15,634 bases of DNA from Bacteroidota bacterium. Its GTDB lineage: Bacteria > Bacteroidota > Bacteroidia > Bacteroidales > Prolixibacteraceae. The stretch is from NCBI GenBank assembly GCA_030706665.1, contig JAUZOB010000042.1, positions 1 to 15,634 on the forward strand. Reading direction: 5' to 3'. The notes beneath the pieces were generated by a model. The model was given only the letters and a program-made list of their open reading frames with translations, did not search any database and was not told where the DNA came from. Shown here in pieces: positions 7,946-15,611 of the stretch. Position 1 is the first letter of the stretch. Each line of letters opens with the position of its first letter. Position numbers and translations under genes: made by a program.

Positions 7946-10132
7946 TTAATCTGCATTGTATTCCGTATTCAACAAACGATTCACATTTGCCCCCTGACTT
8001 ATAACCAAGATTGAAGGTTTTAGATTTTCAGGTTTCAATTGATAATTAATAACCATTTGTCTCCATTTATCTTTTGAAACAAGAAGCAAATCGTACCCGT
8101 TTAAGAAATCATATTCATCCACAAACAGCCCTGCATCTTCACTCGCAATTACATTCCGAACCGGAGAAGAATCACTGAACGCAAATTCTCCGGTATAATC
8201 CAGAATATCACTTGATAGATTAGAATTCCGTTTTAAAAGATCTACATAATTCAACAAAAAACGTTCTTCTGCGTTATCAAGAACAGTCAGGACATTTTGT
8301 ATTTTTCTGGTTCCATGATCACAAAAAACAAGTGTATCCGACTGAGATTCTTCAAGAATCCGTCCAATTTTCCCGCCCAGAATATTCTGTCCGAATAAAG
8401 GTTGCGCAGCTCCGACAATGAGCATATCAGCCACCTGAGTGTTACTGTAATTTATGATCTCACCACTCACATCCTCACTTGCTTTAAAATAAGTATTGAC
8501 AGGGATCTTCATCGCTGCAGACTCCTGCTTTACCAACTTAAAACTTTCATATTCAAAGACCTCTGCTTCGCTAGGCAAAATATCATAATGAGGAGAAATG
8601 TGCATCGAAATAAAGTTTGTATGATCTCTCTCCTTCCCGGTAAGAATAGCAGAGAGACGTAACAAATGACGTCCCATCTCCGGTTTTCCGAAAGCCATAA
8701 GGATTGTATGTTTCTCTGAACGTTTAACCTTTTTCGCTTCAGGGATTAACTTATCTACCAGGCTAAGAGCAGGTCCTGCCATAAAAGTCGTGACCAAAGT
8801 CATTACAACCATAACAGAAAAAGCTTCTGAACTGAGTACCCCCATATCGTATCCAATATTCAGTACGACTAATTCCATCAAGCCTCGAGTATTCATCAAT
8901 ACTCCCAGAGAAATCGAGCTTTTCCAATTCAGTCCTAAAATTTTAGCAGTAAAGGCACTTCCTCCGAATTTACCGGTAATCGCCATTATGATTACCCACA
9001 AACAGGCATTCCACATATCAGGATTGCCAAATAGCATTATTTTTGTCCTTAACCCCGTAAACACAAAGAACAAAGGAAGCAACAGAACTAATGCAAGGTC
9101 CTCTATCTTTTCAATCATGATTCTTTTCAGATTACTTCCTTCAGGCATTATTACACCAGCCAGAAATGCACCAAAAAAAGCATGAATGCCAATCAATTCG
9201 GTCATTATAGACGAAAAAAGCAGCACAAGAAAAACAGTTGCGACTACAGTTTTATTAAGCATTTCCCTTCCCGTATAGACAGATCCCAGTCGTGACATCA
9301 ACGGTTTCACGACATAGAACATGAATATAATATGAGCAAATGTCAGAAGGATTGTCACTAGAGCAGATTGTATGCTACCGGCCTTAATCACGGCAATAAT
9401 CACAGCAAGTAAAGTCCATGCCGTCACATCATCTACAGCTGCAACCGTAATAGCAAGTGTTCCTCGCGGACTTCTGGTTAACCCTCTTTCCTGAACGATT
9501 CGTCCTAAAACAGGAAAAGCAGTGATACTCATTGAAATACCAAGGAATAACGAAAAAGCCATGAAACTCACCCCCGGAGGTGCAAATTTTTTAAATATAA
9601 AAGAATACGAAAGAAAGATCCCAAGCGCAAAAGACAATGCGATACTGGAGTGACTTATAGTTACGGCTTTAAATGCACTTCTTCTCCATAGACTGGTATC
9701 AAGTTCCATCCCGATAACAAACATGAAAAAGATGATGCCGAATTGGCTAAACAGATGTAAGTTGGGCAAAGATTCTTTTGCAAACAGAAAATTGGTAAAC
9801 TCCGGAGCAACAGTTCCCAATAAAGTCGGACCGATTAATATACCGGCCAGAATCTCTCCCATTACCGTAGGTTGACCAATCCTTTTAAAAAGAAGCCCGA
9901 TAATTCTTGAGATTACAACAATGAACATGATCTGTAAAATCAAAAGACTTAACGGATGTAACATGTTTTTTATAATCCCGTCAAAAGCACTTACTTGTAC
10001 TGCACTGGTAATATTCTGAGCTGTAATATTCAGATTCTCAATGCCTTTACCTTTATTAATCAGCCACCAGCCAACAAAAACCAAACCACCTATAAAAAAA
10101 AGGTAATGTAAAATCGGCCTGCTCTTTTTCAT
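7946..10132 (-). CDS. CPA2 cation:proton antiporter with C-terminal Usp-like domain
   Basis: A 728-residue inner-membrane protein. One hydrophobic helix (about 8-24) and a short loop precede the CPA2 core (about 60-460, roughly 12 helices). Core signatures are GQPTVMGEILAGILIGP (86-102), AVDDVTAWT with the Asp234-Asp235 pair that in characterised relatives carries ions, HAFFGAFLAGVIMP (317-330) and MNTRGLMELV (413-422). In place of a KTN/TrkA nucleotide domain, the cytoplasmic part (about 470-728) resembles universal stress proteins: ILMAFGKPEMGRHL, and LIVGAAQPLFGQ with a following Gly-rich loop similar to the Usp ATP-binding motif. It likely exchanges Na+ or K+ for H+ in pH or salt homeostasis; the ion is not determined by sequence. 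ATG at 10132 is preceded by GGAGAG almost touching the start. Palindromes lie 23 and 68 bp upstream. Confidence 0.9.
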   Translation of the reverse strand: MKKSRPILHYLFFIGGLVFVGWWLINKGKGIENLNITAQNITSAVQVSAFDGIIKNMLHPLSLLILQIMFIVVISRIIGLLFKRIGQPTVMGEILAGILIGPTLLGTVAPEFTNFLFAKESLPNLHLFSQFGIIFFMFVIGMELDTSLWRRSAFKAVTISHSSIALSFALGIFLSYSFIFKKFAPPGVSFMAFSLFLGISMSITAFPVLGRIVQERGLTRSPRGTLAITVAAVDDVTAWTLLAVIIAVIKAGSIQSALVTILLTFAHIIFMFYVVKPLMSRLGSVYTGREMLNKTVVATVFLVLLFSSIMTELIGIHAFFGAFLAGVIMPEGSNLKRIMIEKIEDLALVLLLPLFFVFTGLRTKIMLFGNPDMWNACLWVIIMAITGKFGGSAFTAKILGLNWKSSISLGVLMNTRGLMELVVLNIGYDMGVLSSEAFSVMVVMTLVTTFMAGPALSLVDKLIPEAKKVKRSEKHTILMAFGKPEMGRHLLRLSAILTGKERDHTNFISMHISPHYDILPSEAEVFEYESFKLVKQESAAMKIPVNTYFKASEDVSGEIINYSNTQVADMLIVGAAQPLFGQNILGGKIGRILEESQSDTLVFCDHGTRKIQNVLTVLDNAEERFLLNYVDLLKRNSNLSSDILDYTGEFAFSDSSPVRNVIASEDAGLFVDEYDFLNGYDLLLVSKDKWRQMVINYQLKPENLKPSILVISQGANVNRLLNTEYNAD

Positions 10133-10155
10133 CTCTCCGGGTTTAAAAGGTTACT

Positions 10156-10167
10156 TACTGCGCAGTA
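10156..10167. promoter_or_regulatory. Perfect 12-bp palindrome, candidate operator for the antiporter gene
   Basis: TACTGCGCAGTA is its own reverse complement, and its GC-rich centre stands out in AT-rich surroundings. It ends 23 bp before the antiporter ATG, where a repressor dimer bound to the transcribed leader or promoter could act. The regulator is unknown. Confidence refers to a regulatory role; the palindrome itself is certain. Confidence 0.35.
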
Positions 10168-10200
10168 GAATATAGTATTGTCAAATATGCAAGATTATTT

Positions 10201-10220
10201 GTTTAGTTGTTACACTAAAC
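10201..10220. repeat. Inverted repeat GTTTAGT/ACTAAAC
   Basis: Perfect 7-bp arms (10201-10207 and 10214-10220) around a 6-nt loop, 68 bp upstream of the antiporter start. It could be a second operator half or a leader hairpin. No U-tract follows on the minus strand that would make a terminator. Confidence 0.35.
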
Positions 10221-10412
10221 TATATTTTTTACAACCTGTTTTTGCAGATTATTACGCTAATCCCAAAATAGTAAAATATATTGATATTACTCCTACTCTC
10301 TGAGGCAATAATCGAATTTTAATGATACTTTTTGAATACTGATAGCACAATATATGATACATAAACTATCTAATATTTCAATAAAGGTGTTAGATATATT
10401 TTTAGATTCAGC

Positions 10413-10465
10413 AAACGTTTCAAGTAATCGAATTGATGAGTCACTATTTAATTTAAACGTTTAAA
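10413..10465. repeat. Paired AAACGTTT palindromes 42 bp apart
   Basis: AAACGTTT occurs at 10413-10420 and at 10455-10462, the second embedded in the 14-bp palindrome TTTAAACGTTTAAA (10452-10465). The 42-bp spacing is about four helical turns, which would place both sites on one face of the DNA. A central CG in a short palindrome is reminiscent of LacI-type operators, but that is resemblance only. Confidence 0.3.
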
Positions 10466-10530
10466 CTCTCTTAAGCAAATATACCTTAAAGATATTTATA
10501 TGACCGGAAATGTCTAATTAATAAGTAGCA

Positions 10531-10563
10531 AGAAAAATAAAAAAGTGCCCTGCAAGGACACTT
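10531..10563 (-). terminator. Intrinsic terminator of slyD-aroC
   Basis: On the minus strand AAGTGTCC pairs with GGGCACTT (8 bp with one G-U pair, loop TTGCA; hairpin at 10543-10563), followed directly by a T-rich run TTTTATTTTT (10531-10542). It lies about 80 bp beyond the aroC stop and is the best transcript end for that unit. Confidence 0.85.
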
Positions 10564-10605
10564 AAGAAATATCTACCATAAAAAAAGCAGCGAAGCTCAT
10601 TTATA

Positions 10606-10635
10606 ATCAGGTGAATATTGATGAATACTCCTGAT
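10606..10635 (-). other. Stem-loop directly after aroC
   Basis: Starting about 10 bp beyond the aroC stop, the minus strand folds as ATCAGG-AGTATT, loop CATC, AATATT-CA-CCTGAT: 12 pairs with one G-U and a 2-nt bulge. No U-tract follows immediately, although a run of seven T lies about 20 nt further on. It may stabilise the aroC mRNA 3' end in tandem with the terminator downstream. Confidence 0.5.
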
Positions 10636-10645
10636 CACCTTTGAA

Positions 10646-11731
10646 TTACAATAAGTTTTCTATTCGGCTTGTTTGATTAAGCAAGAAATGATCAGCCAAA
10701 ACCAAAGCAGCCATCGCTTCCACAATTGGCACTGCACGCGGCAACACACAAGCATCATGTCGCCCGTGAGGAATAATTACAGTCGGATCATGTTGCAGGT
10801 TAACTGTTTCCTGTTCTTTGAAGATAGTAGCGACAGGTTTAAAGGCAACCCGGAAATAGATATCTTCACCATTGGAAATCCCTCCTTGTACACCTCCGGA
10901 GTAATTTGTTTTTGTAACGACCTTATTGTCTTTCAATTGAAAAACATCGTTATGCTCAGATCCGCTCAATCGGGTACCTTCAAAACCGGAACCATATTCA
11001 AATCCTTTCACGGCATTGATCCCTAACATCGCATGACCAAGGTCGGCATGAAGCTTGTTAAACACAGGTTCCCCCCAACCTACCGGAGTTCCCTTAATTA
11101 CACACGACACGCATCCTCCGACAGTGTCGCCTGCTTTTGCAGCTTCTAATATACGTTGTTCCATTAAAACAGCCGTTTCAAGATCGGGGCAACGAACCGG
11201 ATGCTGTTCTGTAAGACTAAAATCAAGACAGCTGTATGCTTTATTCAGGTCAACTTCACCAACTCTTGAAACATACGCATTTATAGTAATTCCCAATCTT
11301 TTAAGAAGGAGTTTGGCAAATGCTCCCCCGACTACACGTGCAATGGTTTCACGAGCAGAAGATCTTCCGCCTCCTCTGTGATCACGGACCCCATACTTTG
11401 TCTGATAGGTATAGTCAGCATGTGAAGGGCGGAAAACATCTTTAAGGTTATTATAATCAGACGAATGCTGGTCTGCATTTCGCACCATAAACCCGATAGA
11501 AGTGCCTAAGGTCACACCATCAAGAATTCCGGAAAGAAATTCCACTTTATCCTTCTCATCTCTGGGAGATGTCAGTTTAGACTGCCCCGGACGACGTCGA
11601 TTCAGCTCAGCCTGAATAAAATTAACATCGACTTCAAGTCCGGCAGGGCAGCCATCGATGACACCACCGATAGCTGCTCCGTGAGACTCACCAAATGATG
11701 TGAGACGGAATAAATTTCCGAAAGTATTCAT
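10646..11731 (-). CDS. aroC: Chorismate synthase
   Basis: A 361-residue enzyme, the usual length. It converts 5-enolpyruvylshikimate-3-phosphate to chorismate with reduced FMN, the last step of the shikimate pathway. All three family signatures are present: SFGESHGAAIGGVIDGCPAG (12-31), DHRGGGRSSARETIARVVGG (117-136) and GRHDACVLPRAVPIVEAMAA (323-342). RPSHADYTYQTKYG (101-114) is also characteristic. No residue in these motifs appears missing. The ATG at 11731 gives the standard N terminus MNTFGNLFRLTSFGESHG. It starts 20 bp after the slyD stop, so the two genes are probably co-transcribed, although no other shikimate gene is nearby. Two hairpins follow the stop, the second a good terminator. 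Confidence 0.98.
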   Translation of the reverse strand: MNTFGNLFRLTSFGESHGAAIGGVIDGCPAGLEVDVNFIQAELNRRRPGQSKLTSPRDEKDKVEFLSGILDGVTLGTSIGFMVRNADQHSSDYNNLKDVFRPSHADYTYQTKYGVRDHRGGGRSSARETIARVVGGAFAKLLLKRLGITINAYVSRVGEVDLNKAYSCLDFSLTEQHPVRCPDLETAVLMEQRILEAAKAGDTVGGCVSCVIKGTPVGWGEPVFNKLHADLGHAMLGINAVKGFEYGSGFEGTRLSGSEHNDVFQLKDNKVVTKTNYSGGVQGGISNGEDIYFRVAFKPVATIFKEQETVNLQHDPTVIIPHGRHDACVLPRAVPIVEAMAALVLADHFLLNQTSRIENLL

Positions 11732-11751
11732 TTGAAAATCAAATTAAAAAA

Positions 11752-12333
11752 TTAGCAACAACATCCTCCGTTATTGGAGCTTCCACAGCAACTATCTTTG
11801 CCTTCGGAATCACCACAGTCGCAACCTCCTTCACAACCGCAGTTATGTCCCATTGTTGCATCAACAATTTCTTTATCAGTAGCTTCACGTACTTCAAGAA
11901 TTTCTCCTGTGAAGAAAAGAGTTTCACCTGCAAGCGGATGATTAAAGTCTACCTGTACTGTGGTTTCTCCAACTTTCACGATAGTACCTTCAAGACGCTG
12001 TCCTTCAGAGCTTACCATCGGAACGGTATTTCCTTCGAAAACGATTTCATCGTCAAATACGCCATCGACGAAGAATACTTCTTTCGGAAGGTCTACAATT
12101 GCTTCATCTTCAACTTCACCATATGCATCAACAGCGTCAAGACTTATCTGGAATTTATCCCCTTGTTTCAATCCGGCAAGATGTTCTTCAAACTTTGGCA
12201 ACATTAACCCTGCTCCGTAGAGGAAAGATAATGGAGAATCTTCATTGGTCTGTTCGATCAATTCCCCGTTAGCATCATCATAGCGAAGAATATACTTCAG
12301 GGATACCATTTTGTTTTTTGAAATCTGTGTCAT
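11752..12333 (-). CDS. slyD: SlyD-type FKBP peptidyl-prolyl isomerase with Cys-rich metal-binding tail
   Basis: A 193-residue cytoplasmic protein with SlyD organisation: a split FKBP prolyl-isomerase domain (about 1-70 and 125-152) around an insert-in-flap chaperone domain (about 72-122). Visible landmarks are PLSFLYGAGLMLPKFEEHL (34-52), the AYGE junction (70-73) and VDFNHPLAGETLFFTGEI (128-145). The tail after residue 160 holds nine Cys and His163 in Cys-x-Cys and Cys-Cys arrangements, ending in three consecutive Cys. Tails of this kind in SlyD bind Ni, Zn or Cu; here Cys dominates over His, unlike the His-rich enterobacterial form. Its role is folding of proline-limited proteins, possibly with metal delivery. 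No nickel enzyme gene is in the window. The ATG at 12333 was chosen; the Met at residue 9 is an alternative. It leads aroC by 20 bp. Confidence 0.92.
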   Translation of the reverse strand: MTQISKNKMVSLKYILRYDDANGELIEQTNEDSPLSFLYGAGLMLPKFEEHLAGLKQGDKFQISLDAVDAYGEVEDEAIVDLPKEVFFVDGVFDDEIVFEGNTVPMVSSEGQRLEGTIVKVGETTVQVDFNHPLAGETLFFTGEILEVREATDKEIVDATMGHNCGCEGGCDCGDSEGKDSCCGSSNNGGCCC

Positions 12334-12421
12334 GTTTTGTTATTTAAATTCAACTACAAAGAAAGAAAAGAATCCTTACACTTACAAGAATTGAAAGTTC
12401 TTAACATCTTATCAAATCATT

Positions 12422-12456
12422 AAAACAAAAAAAGGAGGACATGGTTTGCCCTCCTT
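12422..12456 (-). terminator. Intrinsic terminator of btuB-btuG
   Basis: On the minus strand AAGGAGG-GCA pairs with TGT-CCTCCTT around the loop AACCA: ten pairs with one G-U, hairpin at 12432-12456. A T-rich run continues through 12422. It lies about 18 bp after the btuG stop and separates the B12 unit from slyD-aroC. Confidence 0.9.
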
Positions 12457-12474
12457 CATAAGGTTATACTGATT

Positions 12475-13557
12475 TTAATAATTGAATACTGCACTATTGG
12501 GGTTATAACCAACAGTATAGCTCCCAACTAATGATCCATCAGTTGCCGAATAAAAATATACCTTTCCTTTTCCGGATGCAGAACTTTCAAGTCCAAGAAT
12601 ATTCCCATTCTTAGGATCAACCTCGATGCCATAGAAATCTTTGTTAATCAATTTCTCTGTAGGCAGTACCGTTGCACTTATCGACAATTTATAGATTGCA
12701 CCATTATCATAATAGAGCGATGCACCATCCTTACTCATTGCAATTAGATTATTTCCATAACTGGGGACTTGTTGTCCCAGATCAAATGTCTTAACAACCG
12801 CTTGAGTTTTTGAGTCAATTTTAACGATAGCAGAATTAGAAGCAGGAAGCCATGTATTTGGATCCAGTTTCCCTTTACAGAATACCCAAATATTCTGGTC
12901 TTTATCCAAAGCAATATCCACAGGATTGTCACCCACTGTAATAGTTTTTACAACCTCCTTTGTGGTCACATCAATAACCGAAACCGTATTATCGGTTCCA
13001 TAACCTCCGCTATTGGTGACGTACATATAATTCCCCACTAAAAGCATTCTTTCCGGGCCACGTCCTACAGTTATTGTTTTTACGACTTCATAGGTATTCG
13101 AATTATATACAATAACCTGACCCGGAGTGCCATCGCCACTATTTCCGTTTGATACATAAAATTCAGTCGAAGTTGCTTTGGCCACATATCTTGGATATGA
13201 AAGAGGTGAGATAGTTTGTACTTTTTTAAAAGTAGACATATCAACCACTTCAATTTTTTGTGAATTATTGACTACAATAAAACCTTTATTATCGAAAGCA
13301 GACATTGACTGAACAATATCTCCAGGTCCTACATTATTATTGGCAGATTCATAAAGTCCGCTTATTACGGTTAATGAGTATGGATCGAATAATGAAATTG
13401 TTCCGTTATTTTTACCAAACCCTCCTTCATTCACTATGAAGATTCCTTTCCCTGGCTTTAAGGTAGTATCTTCATCATTTTTACAAGAGCCAAAGATAAA
13501 GATCACTGCAATGAAGAGTAGTGCTAACACACTGTTCTTCTGATTTAGATTTCTCAT
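12475..13557 (-). CDS. btuG: BtuG-like surface cobalamin-binding lipoprotein (beta-propeller)
   Basis: A 360-residue lipoprotein. The signal peptide ends in the lipobox IFGSC, with Cys25 the lipidated residue; the following KNDED resembles the acidic export signal that sends Bacteroidota lipoproteins to the cell surface. The rest is a YncE/DUF5074-like beta-propeller with visible blade repeats, most clearly EVVKTITVGRGPERM (157-171) and EVVKTITVGDNPVDI (201-215), and similar blades at about 105-118 and 252-262. In Bacteroides thetaiotaomicron, BtuG proteins of this fold bind B12 very tightly outside the cell and cap BtuB. The call rests on fold plus position: 17 bp after a BtuB-like receptor in a unit led by a cobalamin riboswitch. 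Ligand-contact residues were not checked. A generic YncE-like protein is the alternative. Confidence 0.85.
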   Translation of the reverse strand: MRNLNQKNSVLALLFIAVIFIFGSCKNDEDTTLKPGKGIFIVNEGGFGKNNGTISLFDPYSLTVISGLYESANNNVGPGDIVQSMSAFDNKGFIVVNNSQKIEVVDMSTFKKVQTISPLSYPRYVAKATSTEFYVSNGNSGDGTPGQVIVYNSNTYEVVKTITVGRGPERMLLVGNYMYVTNSGGYGTDNTVSVIDVTTKEVVKTITVGDNPVDIALDKDQNIWVFCKGKLDPNTWLPASNSAIVKIDSKTQAVVKTFDLGQQVPSYGNNLIAMSKDGASLYYDNGAIYKLSISATVLPTEKLINKDFYGIEVDPKNGNILGLESSASGKGKVYFYSATDGSLVGSYTVGYNPNSAVFNY

Positions 13558-13574
13558 TTCTTAAGATTATATTA

Positions 13575-15497
13575 TTAGATTATTTGAATTCCTATTTTCA
13601 TCGAATAAAGTCTTCCTGGCATGGGATATGAACGAACCAGCTCATATTCTTTATTAAACAGGTTATCGACTCTTACTTGTATTCCTACTGGTGTCTTCCC
13701 TATTTTCAATTCATGAGAAGCCATTATATCAACAGTTTGGAATGCCGGCAACTTATTATCCACATCATAATATCGTGAGGAAGTAAAGTGATGTGAAACC
13801 GAAACTGTATAATTATTCCAAGACCAGGAACTGTTCAAAAAAGTCGAAACCAATGGCATATAGAATAAATCATGCCCCACAATCTCCGAATCATTATCTT
13901 TTGTCTTCTCTTGTGTCGAACGATTCATGTTTACACTTAGAAGATTATCCACTGCAAAACTTCCGACGTTAAACTTATCGGTAGTCTTAAGCTCAATGCC
14001 GCGGGCATAAACCTTCATGAAATTTACAGGAGTCCACAAACTTCCCATCGGACGCCAGACAATCATATTGTTGATATCCGAGAAATAAACGGCAAGGTCC
14101 AAATCAAGCACCTGAGCTTTAGAAGAAAGTAAATCATCAACAATCAATCCGGCCTCTGCCGAATAGCCGCTCTCTGGTTTCAAATCCGGATTTCCTCCCG
14201 GCACCCAGTATAGATCATTAAATGTAGGTTTTCTAAACTTTTGGGATATGCTCGATCTGAAATGAAGATGATCTTCAATAATCGTACAAACACCTGAAGC
14301 AGAAAGCAAAAATTTTGAATCAAAAGAAGTATTCCATTCTTTTCGCACCGACAATTCCGCCATACTGAGGGATGATTTATATTTCCCGGCCATAAACACA
14401 GCAAAATCGGTCTCTTGTTTTAATTTTTTGTAAGCATCAACTTTAGCGGTCAAATAAGAAAAAGTACTTCCATAATCAACAGAGAGATTTTGTGTAAAGA
14501 AATGCCGATAATCAACATCCATAAAATATCTATCAGTACGGTATTTTGAAAAAATCGAATACCCTGCAGACTCTGCCGTCTCCTTTTTGGTATAAAGCAT
14601 ATAATCAAAAAAGTAAGCAGCTTTTATCTCCAATCCTGAAGCATTCCCGAACCATTTATACCGGACAAATGTTTTTAAGGTAGAATCCTTTTGTGTTTCC
14701 GTTCCAGCCAACGCACTTCCCATAATTGCTGGTAACTTTATGTCTTTCACCTGATACCAGACAGCAGCATCGATTTGTGAACGGTCCCCGGTTTTAAAAT
14801 AAACATTGTTGATTGCTCCAAAATTATTCCAGGCAGCATTCTGTCTTCTTAAAGTTGATGACAAGTAATAATCGTAATACTTAAAGTTACCATCAGATTC
14901 TCCTCCGAAGAATGAACCCTGGTATTGAATTTTTTTGTTCCCATAGTGCACAATCCCGTTTCCCTGATATGTATTAAGGCTACCCCATCCTGAAGACAAT
15001 CTAAAATTCAGTCCTGTATCTTTCCAATCTGTCTGATTTTCAAGATTAAGAGCTCCGCCAAAAGTACCACTGCCATATAATGCACCGGAAGCATTTTGAA
15101 TTAATGTTATACTTCCAAATCCGCCTACAGGTAAAAAAGACAAGTCAGACTCTCCCAATGTGGCAGAATTAATCGGAAAGCCATTCCAGTTAACCTGGGT
15201 ATGATTTGCACCTGCACCACGCAAAGAAAGAGTAGTTGCCGATCCCGGAGTCCCATACGATTTTAGCTGCAATGCCGACTCTTTTAGTAAAAGCTCATTG
15301 ACTGAGTTTAGCTCAAAACTCTTCATCGTATGAACATCGAACTGTTCCTTTTTACTTCCTTCAGAGAAAAAAGCGATACGAGGCTTAAAAACCTCAATTG
15401 CAGGAATATGAATGGTATCCCTTATCTCTTCTTCCGCAAAAGAACGAACAGTTAAAGTTAAAAGCAGAATTATGATCAGAAGCCCTGTTTTTCGCAT
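13575..15497 (-). CDS. btuB: BtuB-like TonB-dependent cobalamin receptor
   Basis: From the ATG at 15497 the protein has 640 residues; the frame is open to a TTG three codons upstream (15506), but that TTG lies in a hairpin stem and MRKTGLLIIILLL is a good signal-peptide start. A plug domain follows (about 30-155), with SLRGAGANHTQVNWNGFPIN (91-110) and SGALYGSGTFGGALNL (137-152) as typical plug motifs. The remainder is a 22-stranded-type barrel, ending with DNLFNKEYE, YPMPGRLY and terminal strand KIGIQII. There is no N-terminal carboxypeptidase-like extension of SusC type; a TonB box may lie in IHIPAIEVF (29-37). Length and lack of extension suit BtuB. Substrate assignment is strengthened by the upstream cobalamin riboswitch and downstream btuG. 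BtuF, BtuC and BtuD homologues are not in the window. Confidence 0.9.
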   Translation of the reverse strand: MRKTGLLIIILLLTLTVRSFAEEEIRDTIHIPAIEVFKPRIAFFSEGSKKEQFDVHTMKSFELNSVNELLLKESALQLKSYGTPGSATTLSLRGAGANHTQVNWNGFPINSATLGESDLSFLPVGGFGSITLIQNASGALYGSGTFGGALNLENQTDWKDTGLNFRLSSGWGSLNTYQGNGIVHYGNKKIQYQGSFFGGESDGNFKYYDYYLSSTLRRQNAAWNNFGAINNVYFKTGDRSQIDAAVWYQVKDIKLPAIMGSALAGTETQKDSTLKTFVRYKWFGNASGLEIKAAYFFDYMLYTKKETAESAGYSIFSKYRTDRYFMDVDYRHFFTQNLSVDYGSTFSYLTAKVDAYKKLKQETDFAVFMAGKYKSSLSMAELSVRKEWNTSFDSKFLLSASGVCTIIEDHLHFRSSISQKFRKPTFNDLYWVPGGNPDLKPESGYSAEAGLIVDDLLSSKAQVLDLDLAVYFSDINNMIVWRPMGSLWTPVNFMKVYARGIELKTTDKFNVGSFAVDNLLSVNMNRSTQEKTKDNDSEIVGHDLFYMPLVSTFLNSSWSWNNYTVSVSHHFTSSRYYDVDNKLPAFQTVDIMASHELKIGKTPVGIQVRVDNLFNKEYELVRSYPMPGRLYSMKIGIQII

Positions 15498-15501
15498 AAG
15501 C

Positions 15502-15528
15502 AACAATTTTTCATGATAAAAAATTGTT
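15502..15528 (-). promoter_or_regulatory. Start-proximal hairpin in the btuB leader
   Basis: On the minus strand AACAATTTTT (15528-15519) and AAAAATTGTT (15511-15502) form a perfect 10-bp stem with loop TATCATG, ending 4 nt before the btuB ATG. No U-tract follows, so it looks like a translation-control element, not a terminator. The loop and two stem bases (TATCATGAA, 15518-15510) are complementary to leader bases TTCATGATA (15600-15592), so an alternative pairing is possible. That it is the riboswitch expression platform is inference. Confidence 0.5.
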
Positions 15529-15611
15529 CATACAATCGGGTAAATACGTGAGGCTGACAAAGCCATCAGGTATCCATGCATTTTTACCGAATATCATGAA
15601 CAGTTATGAAA

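Larger units (their letters stand above)
10133..10530. other. Antiporter upstream region rich in palindromes
   Basis: No gene seen in this 398-bp spacer between the antiporter and the aroC terminator. It must contain the antiporter promoter. Visible structures are TACTGCGCAGTA (10156-10167), GTTTAGT/ACTAAAC (10201-10220), AAACGTTT (10413-10420) and TTTAAACGTTTAAA (10452-10465). No confident promoter hexamers were identified. Confidence 0.5.

Noticed and set aside
8790..9185. Plus-strand open frame of 131 codons
   Set aside because: Antisense shadow of the antiporter coding sequence; no domain or start context.
11739..11933. Minus-strand open frame overlapping the slyD tail
   Set aside because: It lies in another frame of the same strand inside the well-supported slyD gene and overlaps its Cys-rich coding end.
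12940..13090. Near-repeat DNA in btuG that could be taken for a tandem duplication
   Set aside because: It reflects the repeated propeller blade strand (VVKTITVG) at the protein level and is expected for this fold.
15498..15506. TTG start for btuB, adding three residues
   Set aside because: A normal ATG with a standard signal peptide lies three codons downstream, and the TTG is buried in a perfect hairpin stem.
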